Positions 48,580 through 61,300 of a DNA stretch of 64,000 bases are shown here, in pieces. Under the pieces are notes generated by a model. That model was not told the DNA's origin and ran no database searches. It was given only the letters and a program-made list of their open reading frames with translations. The position numbers and the translations under genes were made by a program. Position 1 is the first letter of the stretch, and the number at the start of each line of letters is the position of its first letter. The DNA lies in NCBI RefSeq assembly GCF_921293095.1, contig NC_060253.1, forward strand, positions 75,181,992 through 75,245,991, written 5' to 3'. Origin of the DNA: Ischnura elegans. Taxonomy: Eukaryota; Arthropoda; Insecta; Odonata; Coenagrionidae.

Positions 48580-51500
48580 GAGACCCATGCAATCAGCAAA
48601 TGACTGGTAGATGATGAGATAGATGAGTTACTTTGTTCCAAGTTGGGGTTTAAAGAAAATAAGAAGCTTGATATGTTCCCAAATTGTTATCAGTGCTTTC
48701 ATCTTTCCAATGCTTTACTAGAAAATTTTTCCTTATTTTAGCATATAACTTGAATGAAAGCATTTCCTATGAAAGAAACGAAAGACAGTGAACATTCTCT
48801 AAAAATTTGGCACTATTCATATGTTCATTTTTCCTATCAATTCCTACCTTGTCATGTAGTCTGTGATAGCCCAGAACATCAGATTTAAAAGGGAAAGGAA
48901 AGGAATAGGTTTTAAAGTTTTTATTGGTGAATTTAGCTAATTACTAACTTGAAAGGCTAACGGTAGCTGAGGCAGCTTACTTTTATGTTGTTATTTCCAT
49001 TCTAAATTCTGAACATAGACTCCTTGGAGATAACACTCATGTTTCACTGTCATTATTCTGAAAATGTCATGTTTCACTCAAATTTAAAGGGTTGAAGAAG
49101 CATATACAATCCATTGGATACCCAAAAGCAATCTCCGACCTAAATAGGTACTCATCTTTCATCATTTACATTTATTCGCTCTGATTTGCTAAGTTCAACA
49201 CCTATAGTAAGAAGCTCACTCACTTCTGCAATGCAGTACCTAGAGAAGTTTGTATTATTAATGTTTATTTTGTAGTATTTTGAAAATTACGCTCACTTTC
49301 TGTCATTGCAAGAGGCATTCCTTGCTGGATATCGTTTGCTCAATTATATGTGCCATAAGGATCTTTTAACCCTCAATATTTTGATGGTATTTTAAGTATT
49401 ATTTTTCGTTTGGAAATATTTGAATTTATAGTATTATTTGGGTATTTGAGGTTCTTTAATGCTTAGAAATTAATTGCTCCAAGCCTGTCGCACAAAGTAA
49501 TGTTGTACAGTGTGACTTACCAGTACCTTATACCATATAAAAGTTTCATTTTATGTTTTCTGGTTAATGTAAATGGTGGGATGACTTAGCATTCACCACG
49601 AAGTTATGATAGCAAAGCAATCTGTTTATTGTTCTGCTGGTTAGAGCACAACAATCTAAGATATTATTGACCTCAAGATGTAGAGAAAACAGTAAACCAA
49701 AGATAGAGATTGGGCATTTATATGGCTAATTCTATGCACAAATTCATGTACAACATTTATATTTTATAGTCTATTTTTAGTTCCTTTTTTTGAGAATATT
49801 GATCCATTCTCAATCATGACCATTTAATTGTGTTCAATGGATTTTTTTAATGTTTTACTTATTTTTTTAGCTTAGCTTTGTTAGCTATGTGATTACATTG
49901 AATTTCCTTTTAATTATTGAAATTGAAGTATTATTTTAATTTACTGCATATTTCATGATCTGAGATTTTGCTTGTTTTACACACCTTTTGTGTAATCTGT
50001 TGTTGAATTCTTTTATAAAATGATGTATGAAGTGTCTCCATGTAAAAGTCATATGCATACTCTTGAGGTATAGGTTTTTATGTGCCTCTGTCATTTGCCT
50101 CAACTTTTTCGTTAGCATTGAAGCAAAGACTTGCCAGTATTCTCAGCTAGCCTCTTAAAAATAAGAGGTCTCAAATTCAAGAATTCTTTGAAGAGTGTAA
50201 CCTTGGAAACAAACAAATACTGCTAGAAAATATAGCCCTGGTCAACTTGAAAGTTTCTGAGCAAAAAATTTAACCAGAACATTGTAATCTTTGCTTTAAA
50301 ATTTTATTAGTATTTTTCAGGGATGGCAAAATAATGTCACACATGCCCATAGACGTATGATAAAGTATATATTATGAAATGTGAGGGCAGTTAGAGATAT
50401 TCCTTAAGGAATTGAAGTCCTTGTTTTGAAATGATGACTAATCAAGCTTAATCTGAATTTCTGATTCAGTTATTGATAGGAAAAGTTTCCATGGGTCCAT
50501 ATAATGGATGTTTGAAATTGGTGTTCCCCTGTCATAATAGTTCATCAGTTTTGTGTGGCATTTGTCAATAACTATTCTTTTGCAAAATCACACTTTTTGT
50601 GCAAAAATATCAGCTATTACTTAGATATGTAATTCGATTGGTCTAGCATTATTTTCCCCTTTATTGATATCGAAATTCTTCACATCAATTGCGAGTTATG
50701 ATGAATGTCATAATTAAATTGTTTTATGATGCAATATCCAAAGAAATATTTATACATAATATGTACGTTGCATCTTGTTTATTTGATAGTTGGTCCATAA
50801 GTCAACACTTAACTATTTATTTTATTGAATTTTCCGTGTGCATAATAATTTACAGCTCCCCTATCTGGGTAATTTACAGCCTGGCCAATTTTTTACCCAT
50901 TAACATTTTATAATAGTTTTAGTGGGTTTTTTTAATTCTCCTTAGTAACAACCTTTTGGTGTGGCTTTTTTGTGTACACTCACCATGTTACAATAGATAC
51001 TCAATAACTGGACTCAGTGAGTGGATAACAATAAAATAGACCTCCGGAATTGCATAGGAAGGATTTCCTTATCATACACAGTGAGTATTTGGGATTAATG
51101 AGGCTACCTCTGCTCAAGTGCATATATTCACTAATTCCCTTAGTGGCCATAGGAATTGATGTGGTAGTCAAGGGTATGATCAGTGCCGTACGCAGCATTG
51201 TGTGCCTTCAAGTTAGGCAATCCACGTAAACAATTAACTAATGGCAATCAACAGTACCTCTAATTTGGGAAGAAGAGATCTGTGAATATTTATAGTCACA
51301 CTAGAATATAAATAAGCACAATTAATTCATTAGTCAAGTCCATTTAAGGTTGATTCTAGTCAGATACTATAATAACTCCCGAGGTTATCCATCAGTTTGT
51401 AACATTAATGATTCCTTCCTAATTCTTGCTAAAATGTAAACTATGCTTTCCATCTTCTTTCATTTTGTATCATTGTATTTTAATGTGACTCGTCAACTGT

Positions 51501-52190
51501 TATCTTTTCAATTACAAAATATGGTGGTAATTCTTATCAGAGCACTGTACACTTAGTCTAAAATGGGAAGAGCTACTTCATGGTAAGGCTGCATGAGTAT
51601 ATAGGTACTGAGGAGTATCGTCCTTAAAAGGTTAATGCACACAATAGGTTTAATAATTTGTATTCTTTGTACTGAATAATTTGTACTGTAACTTTTTTAA
51701 CATAATACATGTGTTTCAAAAGCTTTAGCTTTTGAGATGTTACGCACAACCACTGCTTAGTTCATGAAGAATATGTAAGAGAACTAAAATACCACCATAG
51801 TTATCCTTTTCACGTCTACGCACTTATAAAATCATTTTTATTATGAGTAACGCGACTATTATAAAGAGAGCGAATCCAAATGTAAAAGACTGATAGCAGT
51901 GATGGGGTTTGTTTTACACTTAATAGTCAACCAGAAATGTCTTCAAAAGGCTTGTAATGTGTGAATTGTATTTTTTGTTTTGTTTTGAGCAAGTTTTTGT
52001 TACATTTATATAGTTATGATGTAAATATATTTTTTTTACAATAAACGGTCCATGTGGATCAGATTTGCTTATAATGGTCCTGAAGATTTTTTTCTCCCCC
52101 ATTCTTTAAGCAGAATTTGAGTTCCCACCATTAGCTATAAAAAAACTGGATTGTTGCTGGAATGGAAAAAAATCAGCCCAAGAGCAGAGT
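48580..52190. other. DIPK1 downstream region, possible long 3' UTR or intergenic
   Basis: AT-rich with no coding signal. The clearest AATAAA seen after the DIPK1 stop and Tigger block is near 52040, so the transcript end cannot be placed. Confidence 0.35.
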
Positions 52191-52214
52191 ATATTGCCTT
52201 AATGTGACACGATT

Positions 52215-52500
52215 TAAATCGGCCAAACAGGGAGGAGATTTTCACCAGAGCAGCTGAGCACCAGATGTATCACCATCAGGGGAAAGATAACTCGAAGTTT
52301 GCTGAACACCTTATAGACATGGGCCACCAAGGTGACTTCATCCCCATTCTTCACTTTGAGATTATTTTCAAATTATTATTATTTTACCTTGGAAGAGCTG
52401 GAAATTTTAAGCCACAAGGATTCATACCTCATCGACTACCACCTTTACCCTTCTTGCTCACCCTCCACTTTCCCACTTACTCATCCAACCCTCCACCCAC
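52215..52500 (+). pseudogene. PLE GIY-YIG endonuclease tail remnant
   Basis: Plus-strand peptide FTRAAEHQMYHHQGKDNSKF then AEHLIDMGHQGDFIPILHFE matches the distal GIY-YIG region of the 57-kb PLE (SEHRN...SNFANHLLNGKHESDF). A GQTGR sequence just upstream is in another frame. It is an old fragment between DIPK1 and CDT1. Confidence 0.6.
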
Positions 52501-52701
52501 AGTGATGCCTACCCAAGCACCGGGCCCAACCACAACCTTCCCCTAACCAACAGCATGGGAAATCTCCCACTAAATCTTTTTTAAGCTTTATATGCTGCTC
52601 CATTTACCTGTACTGGTTACCGAGGTAATGTTTCGCCGTAACAAAACCATGGTTGGTAACAATAAATCACCATTTGGAAAAAGCTAAGTTTTTATTACTC
52701 C

Positions 52702-53362
52702 AATAGGGTGGTTTCCTATTATTTTTTTATTGCCTAAATCAAAAGATTATTACTCCTGAAGTATGCATTTCATGCTTTTGAATTTTTAAATAACGATATC
52801 TATTTTCCGCGTTTACATGAAAAGTGAAAAATTTCAAGCTCGCGAAAACAGGACGGCTAAGTATGAATGCTGGGAAAAGCCCGTGAGACATAATTCTGGT
52901 TCCCACTGCCGCCGCAGGAGGTGACCTCTGGGGTGAGGATATGTGCACTGCTGCAATGCAGGCTGCTAGCAAGTAGCAGAGTGCCCTGCAAGCATGCTAT
53001 AAGATAGCGCTTGGCTTAAATAAGGATTATTAATACCCTATCAAACGAAGGAAACTTTCTGACCATAGACAGATTTCATAGGTGATTATTAAGACATGTT
53101 TCCTTGAGCTCTGTGCCTCCTGCATGCATTGGTTATCTCAGACGATGTAAAACTCCTATCTACTCGTATAGAAACGAGGTCCCTGTGACATCACGTGGAG
53201 CGGCATCGCATGGACACCAATCTGGCCTTTTTCAAATGCGGTTAAAATTGACCATAGCCATTCGTCTAAACTGGGATTTCTAAAACCAAATAATTTGTAT
53301 ATTATGAATACATTAATGGTGGGTAACAAATCGCAATCAATGCCTTTGGTTTTCTTTGATGA
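52702..53362 (-). mobile_element. Second copy of the MULE-like element, one end lost
   Basis: It starts AATAGGGTGGTTTCC and follows the inverse of 14044-14711 throughout (GCATGCATTGGTTATC, GGTGGGTAACAAATCGCAAT, TTTTCTTTGATGA). The last 15 bp or so, the other terminal repeat, are missing. Confidence 0.7.
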
Positions 53363-53708
53363 ATCGATACTTTTTGAGTTACAATTGCAAACTTTTCTTT
53401 CGTGAATACTGTTACATTCAATGTCAAATACTTGGATGAGGTTTGATTTCATAAATATAATGACCATGATGCATTTTATTGCTCTTGCATACACCCTTCA
53501 ACTGAGCACTGATAAAAGTCAATTTGAGTGAAATTGAAGTACTCAGTAAAAACTGATGGCATATTTTTGACTGGCATATATTTTTTTTTTAAATTGATAT
53601 TTAAAACAGCACCATTTCCAACTGAAGTTAATCTTATGACTTATGAAGTTTGCATTTTATTGAGAGGAAAACCCGCCTTGAAACATCCTCAAACCTGTGC
53701 TAATAAAT

Positions 53709-53877
53709 ACTGTATTTCTCCAAATATCCTCTGAATATAGTCCCCCCCCCCCCCTAATTTTGAGGCTTCAGTTTCGGGAAAAGTTAAATAAATGTGTTTG
53801 AATATAGTCCCCTCCTTTACTTTTACTACAGGCATTTTTGGAAAAAAGGGGGGGACTAAATTCAGACATATATGGTA
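53709..53877. mobile_element. Short MITE with CTGAATATAGTCCCCC ends
   Basis: The left end TACTGTATTTCTCC, then CTGAATATAGTCCCCC, pairs with the right end GGGGGGGACTAAATTCAG, then ATATATGGTA. A poly-C run and an internal partial duplicate (GAATATAGTCCCC at about 53801) are present. Confidence 0.5.
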
Positions 53878-53879
53878 CT

Positions 53880-55230
53880 TAAAATTATTTCATCAGTAAC
53901 TCCGTCAAATGTTCTATTTCTCATATCAATGGTAAACAATTCACAGAAAAAATTCTTGGAATAAGCAAAAATGATTTCATATATTCATGGTGTAATAGCT
54001 CTTATAATTATCTCTACATTTTTTATTTGGTAGGCTATGATAGCTGAAAAAATTGTTGCAAAAATAACAATCATACTGCAAAAAGCGATGGCATTTTATC
54101 AGAATGAGGAAAATTTGGAAATTCATTAAATAGTGAGGAATATACGACTTTTGCAGAAGCAAATTCATTTGTCAGTAGCTTGAGTTGTTGCCTTAAGATT
54201 GACCTACTACTTGACCAGCAACCAGGAATTGATCAGGCATTAAGACAGCAGCAGACATGGTGAATTTAAAGACTATTTTAACATAACTAGCACGTGAGGC
54301 ACCACTAACCAAAATTACATACCTATTAAAACCAGTAAAGATGAGGTATGGAAAATGTCTTTCATCTCTAAGTCACTAACTGAACAAGATTAACGAGATT
54401 ACATATACAATGTACAAGGGTAAATTTTACAAAAAACTTGGGTGATGAAAGAAAAAAGGGAGGAATCAGACAAATGTTGTATTTCTCATATTCATAGTAA
54501 ACAATTCAAAGAAAACATTCTATGAATTATTCAAATCACATTAACAAATTTGTATGATTTATAAAAATCAGTGAGAAAACTTATATAAATATAAAGACAA
54601 TATGCCGCTGGCAGAAACTTATTTTAAGTTTGTTCAAATATATGGGAAGGAAAAAATGCTTCCTCACAAAAAATTCCATAGACTAGTAACTCCTCACAGA
54701 GTAGCACATAGTTATGTTCCATGGTTTACTTAAATTAAAAATGCAGAAATTTTATCGACAAAAATCACACTTTTACCAATAGTGACTCTGTAAATATTTA
54801 TATAAAAAGGTTACTCAATATGCTCACAAACTACAAGAATCATACAGGCAGTCAAAATTTCAGATAACATTAACATGAAACTATGGATTATCACAAAATG
54901 CAATGGAATAGCATGAACAGAGGATAAAATTAAATCTAGGCACTTTGAGATTCAAGGCTTATTCTAATTACTATTTCAGTCAATGTAGCATCAGTGACCA
55001 AACACCAATTACGTTACACACCGCAAATATCATTCATGACTCTTCATTGGTTTTTGCTATGCTATATCAACCTTTCATTCAGAAAAGACACAAAAAATAC
55101 AATCAAGTAGAAAAGTGTATGAATATTGATATGTTAATTACCACTGAAGCAAAATCCTCATTAGACAAGAAAGAGATTTCCTTGGGCTGATTGTCAATCC
55201 CAGCACAAATACACTTACAGTTCTTCACCA
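53880..55230. other. CDT1 downstream region, no gene recognised
   Basis: AT-rich sequence after the CDT1 stop. No clear minus-strand poly(A) signal close to the stop was found by eye. Confidence 0.4.
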
Positions 55231-55233
55231 CTT

Positions 55234-55391
55234 TCACTTAGCATCGTTTGAAAGTCTCTCCAATTTGGATATAACACGAGACACATCAGCATCTCGAGAA
55301 AGTTTTATGTACTGGGCATTACGAATTGTGCATCTGCTTACCCAGCCTGGGACTGAGTCTTCCAAGAGTTTTAAATGCTCATGTAACTCAG
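55234..55391 (-). CDS. CDT1: CDT1 last exon: end of C-terminal winged helix and stop
   Basis: Acceptor CTTTTCAG at 55392-55393. The first two bases complete a codon with the last base of the previous exon. It encodes ELHEHLKLLEDSVPGWV, SRCTIRNAQYIKLSRDADV and SRVISKLERLSNDAK, with stop TGA at 55234-55236. The intron before it (55392-58954) carries the nested PLEs. Confidence 0.92.
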
Positions 55392-58300
55392 CTGAAAAGG
55401 AATAAAATTATCTACAATTATTCAAAAGAAACAGAAATATAAGTATAGACAACTTCACCTGGGATGGTGCCATAAATTTTCCAGCAAGGCTATGCTAAAT
55501 ACGAGATACGAAGTGAAACACTTTACACTTTCCACATAAAAATTTATTAAACTACAGTCGACATGTTTCACTGCACTGCAGCATTATCAAGACTAAACCA
55601 AGAAATTAATCATACCAATATAAATATAAAATTACACACTCACAAACACTTGAGGAGGTGGGGATGGAAGGAGGGAGGGTTGGGAATTTTAAACTGACCG
55701 TTGGTCTGGAGTGAGGTAGGGGAGGGGGATGGTGACAATTTTCAGGGGCTCGAAGGGTTTTATTTCCCCATTAGCTGAGGGAGGTCAAGGAGCGGAGAAT
55801 GGAAGGGAAAAAAATGGTCATTAGTAATACATAACACTAATAACATCTTCCCTACTAATGGCGGAAAATATGTACAATTGTTCCCAAATGTCAATTTTTT
55901 CCTCTTTTTAAACACATTGCAGCATTTCTGGGACGAAATCAGCTTGGTGTCCATCTTCTAGGAGGTGAGCCGCGAACTGGGATTTCCCTTCCCTGTTTTC
56001 AAAGTCCCTCTTATGCTCTGACCTTAAGACTTCTCCCCATCTATCCAATATAAGACGCCATACAATCTCCAACACTTTAGCCTATAAATTCCACTTTGGT
56101 CCCTAATATCGACAGGGTCTTTTACACTGAGAAACAAATATTTTAGGTTCTTTCTATTGTGGAAGGCTGGTTTGATGCCAAGATGATTTAGAAATTTACC
56201 TACTCTTAGGGAAGCACTACCAATGTAATTTATTTTTTCCAGCGTTGAGCTATCACAGGTTCAAATGAATAAATCTCCCCAAGGGAAATTTCTTTTTTCT
56301 TTTTCGCTACCATGTCTATCATAGCCTCTGTGAAACCATTAGCTGTAGCTATAGATTTTTATGATGGTTAACTCCTTACAGTATTGGAAGTAAGGAAATA
56401 AAACTTTGTAAGGTTCACTTATTTAATTGTAGGCACGACCCAGGTTTCGTAACTTGGTTACATCGTCAGGTGACTGATCTTGCATGCATCATACATTTAT
56501 ACACAAAGTACACAAGTGACAGTGAGGACATCTATCGGAAAGGAAAAGGATTGGTTGAAAGGACGGGGGTGAGGGTTAAACATGGAATGGAATAGGGAGA
56601 GGGGGTAAGGGGGAAAGAGGCAGCCTTGATTTGGGACGAGGGTTTTTCCTGTGAGGATAGGTATCTGACCAGCCAGAGGAGAGCGGGGTTAAAGTGGATG
56701 AGGAGACGAGAGCTAAAGAAGGTGGCGGTGTTGGGGAAGAAAGAGAGGATTAGCAGGGCACATTGAGTTTTCTTAATCACATTAGTCTATGGAAGGTCAT
56801 TGAGTCCGGCTGTGGAAGGTGCTGGTATGGGTTAATGATTTCCCCGAAGGACATGGGTCACTGGGGGAATTTTGGTAAAAGCACTGCATAGTATTCGTTC
56901 CTGGAAATTTTAACAGCACACCGGTGGATAGGCACTTGAAAATTTTAAGGTTGTCACTGTAGGAGTTCATGGGGATGGAAAAGAGAGGGGAGTGGGAGGA
57001 AAGCACTTGCTCGTTGGCAAGGGGGGTGTTGTTCTTTAAATGTTGTATAATCTCCAACGTTTCCAGGGCATCGAGTCTCCACCAGTTTCCTTCTGAGTGT
57101 AGGATCTCCGGCTTGAAATCACTTTCGTGTTTGCCATTTAATAAATGATTGGCGAAGTTGGATTGATCTTTCTTCTTTTTGAAGCAGTTGCGATGCTCAC
57201 TCACTCTGATCTTAACACTTATCTCCGTTCTGCCGATGTATTTCATACCACAATCTTCGCACTTCAGTCAGTAAATTCCACTTCTTCTTTCTGGTGGGAA
57301 ACGATCTTTGCAGTTGGGCAGCAATGTTTTGAGAGTTGAGGGGGTGTAATAGGCAATTCTGTATTTTTCTTTCGGGAAGCAGGAGGTAACAGAATGAGAG
57401 ATTTTTCCTAGGAAGGGAATCCTGCACCAATTTTTCGAGTGTTGATGGGGGAGAGAGAGGACACCATTGATAAGGCCTGTTTCTTCCGCACTTTATTGAG
57501 GATGTTATCAATTACTGCTGGTTGATAGCCATTAACCTTTGCAATGTGCTGAATGATTTTCCATTCCTTATTGTAATTCTGTACATTGAGAGGAATTTTT
57601 ATGAGTCTATTGATTAAAGAATGGAACGCTGCTGTCTTGTGTTGGAAGTAGTGGCATGAGTCCGCGGGAATGGACTTTAACCCAATTTAACCCCACTCTC
57701 CCCTGGCTGGTCAGATACCTATCCTCACAGGAAAAACCCTCGTCCCAAATCAAGGCTGCCTCTTTCCCCCTTACCCCCTCTCCCTATTCCATTCCATGTT
57801 TAACCCTCACCCCCGCCCTTTCAACCAATCCTTTTCCTTTCCGATAGATGTCCTCACTGTCACTTGTGTACTTTGTGTATAAATGTATGATGCATGCAAG
57901 ATCAGTCACCTGACGATGTAACCAAGTTACGAAACCCGGGTCATGCCTACAATTAAATAAGTGAACCTTACAAAGTTTTATTTCCTTTCCGATAGATGTC
58001 CTCACTGTCACTTGTGTATAAATGAATGATGCATGCAAGATCAGTCACCTGACGATGTAACCAAGTTACGAAACCCGGGTCGTGCCCACAATCAAATAAG
58101 TGAACCTTATGCAGTTTTATTTCCTTACTTCCAACATGGAGAGGTTTCACAGAGTAAAGCCTGAAGGTATTAGTTATTCCTTACAGTATTCCTCATTTGT
58201 GAGGGGAATGAAAATAGCTCTGTGGACCATATTGCGGAAGGCTGCTAGCTTCTGACAAGGTGGATTTTTGGATTTGCATGGATCACATGATCAGTGCATG

Positions 58301-61300
58301 TTGGTTTCCAATAAATACCAAACATGTGTTTACCATTCTGAATGGATTTATCAAGTTAAATCAAGAAAATTTATTTTGTCACTGTCCTGGAATTCCACTC
58401 TAAACTTAATGCTTTCATCTAGTGCATTTAACATTTTCAAGAAATCCCTCACTAAGTGTTTGGTTCCGTTCCATAAACAATATATCATACACATAACAGT
58501 ACCAATAGTGCACATTCTTCATGAGGGGGTGATTGCATTGAATTAAATCTTTTTCCAAATTATTCATAAATATTTCAGTTACTAAGGGTGATAGAGGGGA
58601 TCCTATAGCCAATCCATTATCCTGTTGGCAATGGTTACCATTGAACACAAAGAGTAGATTAAAAGTAAAGATTAGAAAAGATCAGATTAAAAATAAACCA
58701 GCAAGACCAAAAGTGATCACTATGAATGAGAAAAATGCTACATGTCTTATAACTTTCCAATGGCTAAAATGAAGTCAACAAGAATCAAGCAGGCTCAAAT
58801 ATAATAATTGCTAACCAACAAGATAAGCTAATATGTTGGTGACACATACAGTCACTTAATTTTACAATCCAATCCACACCAAATAAAAAAATGGCAATAT
58901 TTCAGCCATAATAAGATCTTAGGAACTGAATGAATACATATGAAGGTTACTTACATGTACTAAGACCAGCTTTGTAGCTATCTAAAAGCTTTTGAATCAC
59001 TTGGTCCAAAGACAATACACCTTTGCGCTCTGACACAAATATTCCACGAAGTACACGAGCAAGTTCTGGAAGCCTAGATAATCTTTCAGCACGTTTCTCT
59101 TCAGCTGGAGACATTGTCATAGCCATCATTGCCTTGGCAGCTTGTCTTTCCCTAACCTGTGAATATCCATGCAAAGTCAATGAAGTATTTAGAAACGGGT
59201 CAATCCCCAAAAAACATACATTTTCGACAGGAAAATTTTAAAAAATTAATTTTTGTTTATATAAGAACCAAAATTGTGTAATTACAGTTTTTCAATCATA
59301 CAATCTATTGATGTCAGTTGCAGAGATCATTAGTATCCCCAAACCCCAAACAGAACATGTATAAATGCATGAACCAAATAAGTACAAACTCTTTTATTAT
59401 TTTCTGTTCATGCATTTGCATAACTTCAGTGGCTACACATTAGTGCATATAGTTCAAGTATTTACACATTGCTAAACATGTATTGTAACCAGGCCTAAAT
59501 AAATATTAATAGTAAAAAAATTATTAAAAATACACATAATATAGTAAGTCAATACACCTAGAAGTACATAAATGTATCCTAAATCCTCTTACCTTTTTCA
59601 ACAGAGCTGGAGGAATACCCCTAAGAGCTGGATTTAGGAATGGGACATCAGACGAACTTGAACTTGTAGAGGCAGCACTAGGGGCTTCCTTGTCTTTCCC
59701 GTCAGAGACACTCACTTTTGCTAATGCCCTCTCCATTCTAGTGTTGCAACCGAAAAGGTCACGGGCTTTGTCTGGAGGTCAAACAAAAGGGTTAAATCAA
59801 TGCACAAGATATGAATCCTCACCCTAATTTTGCTTCTACATTGATCTGAAGCCTAGATATTGACCAAGAATTTTTATTTTTATTCCAAAGTTAACCCAAG
59901 GCACAGTGGCACTAAAGTTGAATTTGAATTAAATTTTTTTCTTATATATAAAATTCTCGAGTCACGGTTTTTTGTTTCCAAACTCCTCCGAAATGGCTGG
60001 ACAGATTCCAATGAAATTTGGTGTGTATGTTCAGTAGGACTGAGAATATGTTGTTAACTATTTTTTATTCTTCTCCAGGGCCCATGATGCCCTGGAATGG
60101 GCCCTGAGTCATTTCCATAACAAATATATGTAAAGTTCGTTTTTAATTACCTTTTTCTTTTGCATGTTTAATTGGTCATTGGTGTCAAAAGGTGTTGACT
60201 GGAGGCAAGCATGAAAAAACTGGAACTTGCATTACTTTGAATTTTTTATGAGGGGGAAGTGAGCCCAGGTTCTCGGAATTTTACTTCAGATCAGTTTTGG
60301 TAAATCAGATGTAGCAGAAGCTGTGTAAGTAGCAGGAGGGAAGAAGTCAAGACTAATATTAAATTAGGGAAACAGAGGAAGAGGTGGACGAATTCTGTCA
60401 TTTAGGAAGTAGAGTATTTAGCGATGGATGATGCAAGAAAGAATTTATCAGCAGAATAGCCGAAGTGAAGAGATCATTCTACCGAAAGAAAGAACTACTT
60501 ACAGTGAGAAATTTAAACATAGAAGTAAGGAAGCAATTTACCAGAACTTATCCTTGGAGCATGCTTCTCTACGGAAGTGAGGCATGGACAATGACAGCTG
60601 CGGAAAAATCAAGGTAGGAGATCTTCAAAATGTGGTGCTACAGAGGAATGGTGAGTATCATTGGATTGACCGAGTAAGTTATGAGGAAGTGCTAAGAAGA
60701 GTAGGAGAGAAGAGAAGCCTCATGAAAACATTGATAAGAAGACGGAAAAAGCTTATAGGCTATTTTTCAGACATGATGGCCTGATGAAAAAAATCGTAGA
60801 TGGATAAGTAGATGGCGAGAACGGAAAAGGAAGACCTCGAATGAAATATATGTAAAAAAATAAAGAAAGATGTGGAAGAAAATAAATACTCAGGTGTGAA
60901 AATATTAACTGATAGGAGAATTGAATGGAGAGCTACTTCAAACCAATATTAGGATTATTTACCAGTAATGATCAATTTTGGTTCTCCATTAATAAAACAC
61001 AGTCTAAGGTTATAAGACTCAAAGCAGGTTCCAGACAGTTTCAACACCAATAAATTCATATAAAACACAATTCTCTTACAATTTTGATGGCATGATGTTA
61101 ACACTAGCTTGTTTTAATTGGTCATGAAACTTTAAATTTCTTTCAGAGCACCTTGCCATTAGGGAAGACTGACTCACCAAGGACATCTTTGGCAGACGAA
61201 CATTTATCAGGTGCATCTGGAGGCTGGGGTAACTCTGCTGGCTCAACTTCAGGAAGAATGTCCACTTCAAACAAAGGATGCCACCGGGTCAATTTTTCCC

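Larger units (their letters stand above)
57675..58134 (+). repeat. PLE pseudo-LTRs, inverted, one full and one partial tandem copy
   Basis: 57675-57983 mirrors the copy at 56386-56700. The block 57985-58134 then repeats the last 147 bp or so of it head to tail (both begin TCCTTTCCGATAGATGTCC and end in TTTATTTCC). Each copy carries a plus-strand hammerhead motif. Confidence 0.8.
56386..58178 (-). mobile_element. Inner Penelope-like element inserted in the outer PLE, 12-bp target duplication
   Basis: The 12-bp direct repeat CCTTACAGTATT flanks it (56374-56385 and 58179-58190). Removing the insert with one copy rejoins the outer PLE frame exactly (TNEEYCK continuing to ELTIIK). On the minus strand the parts are: two terminal-repeat copies in inverse orientation (58134-57675), a 5'-truncated ORF (linker and GIY-YIG endonuclease, 57655-56797), and a sense-oriented terminal repeat (56700-56386). 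PLEs are known for such inverted or tandem pseudo-LTRs. The three repeat copies are very similar, which suggests fairly recent insertion. Confidence 0.85.
55480..58655 (-). mobile_element. Outer Penelope-like element, 5'-truncated and interrupted by a second PLE
   Basis: Minus-strand remnants appear in PLE order. Reverse-transcriptase motifs come first (QDNGLAIGSPLSPLVTEIF; then YVYDI where YVDDI is expected). Next come the linker NFLDLT and LAAFRNMVHRAIFIPL, then after the insertion ELTIIK and NYIGSASLRVGKFLN, then a decayed GIY-YIG tail (FAAHLLEDGHQADFVPEML), and last a terminal repeat with a hammerhead motif at 55557-55593. The RT N-terminus is missing. Stops and frameshifts are frequent, so it is dead. 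It lies in the last CDT1 intron, same strand as CDT1. The 3' limit near 55480 is approximate. Confidence 0.8.

Noticed and set aside
52615-52670. Palindrome GGTTACCGAGG...GGTTGGTAAC after the 52.3-kb PLE tail
   Set aside because: Stem I-like arms and CGAAAC on the minus strand, but no CUGANGA box; not enough for a ribozyme call.
59938-60055. TATATATAAAATTCTCGAG...CTCCGAAATGGCTGGACAGA, a stretch resembling a common insect interspersed repeat, perhaps a helitron end
   Set aside because: The resemblance is from general memory of such repeats; no CTRR terminus or hairpin could be shown here.
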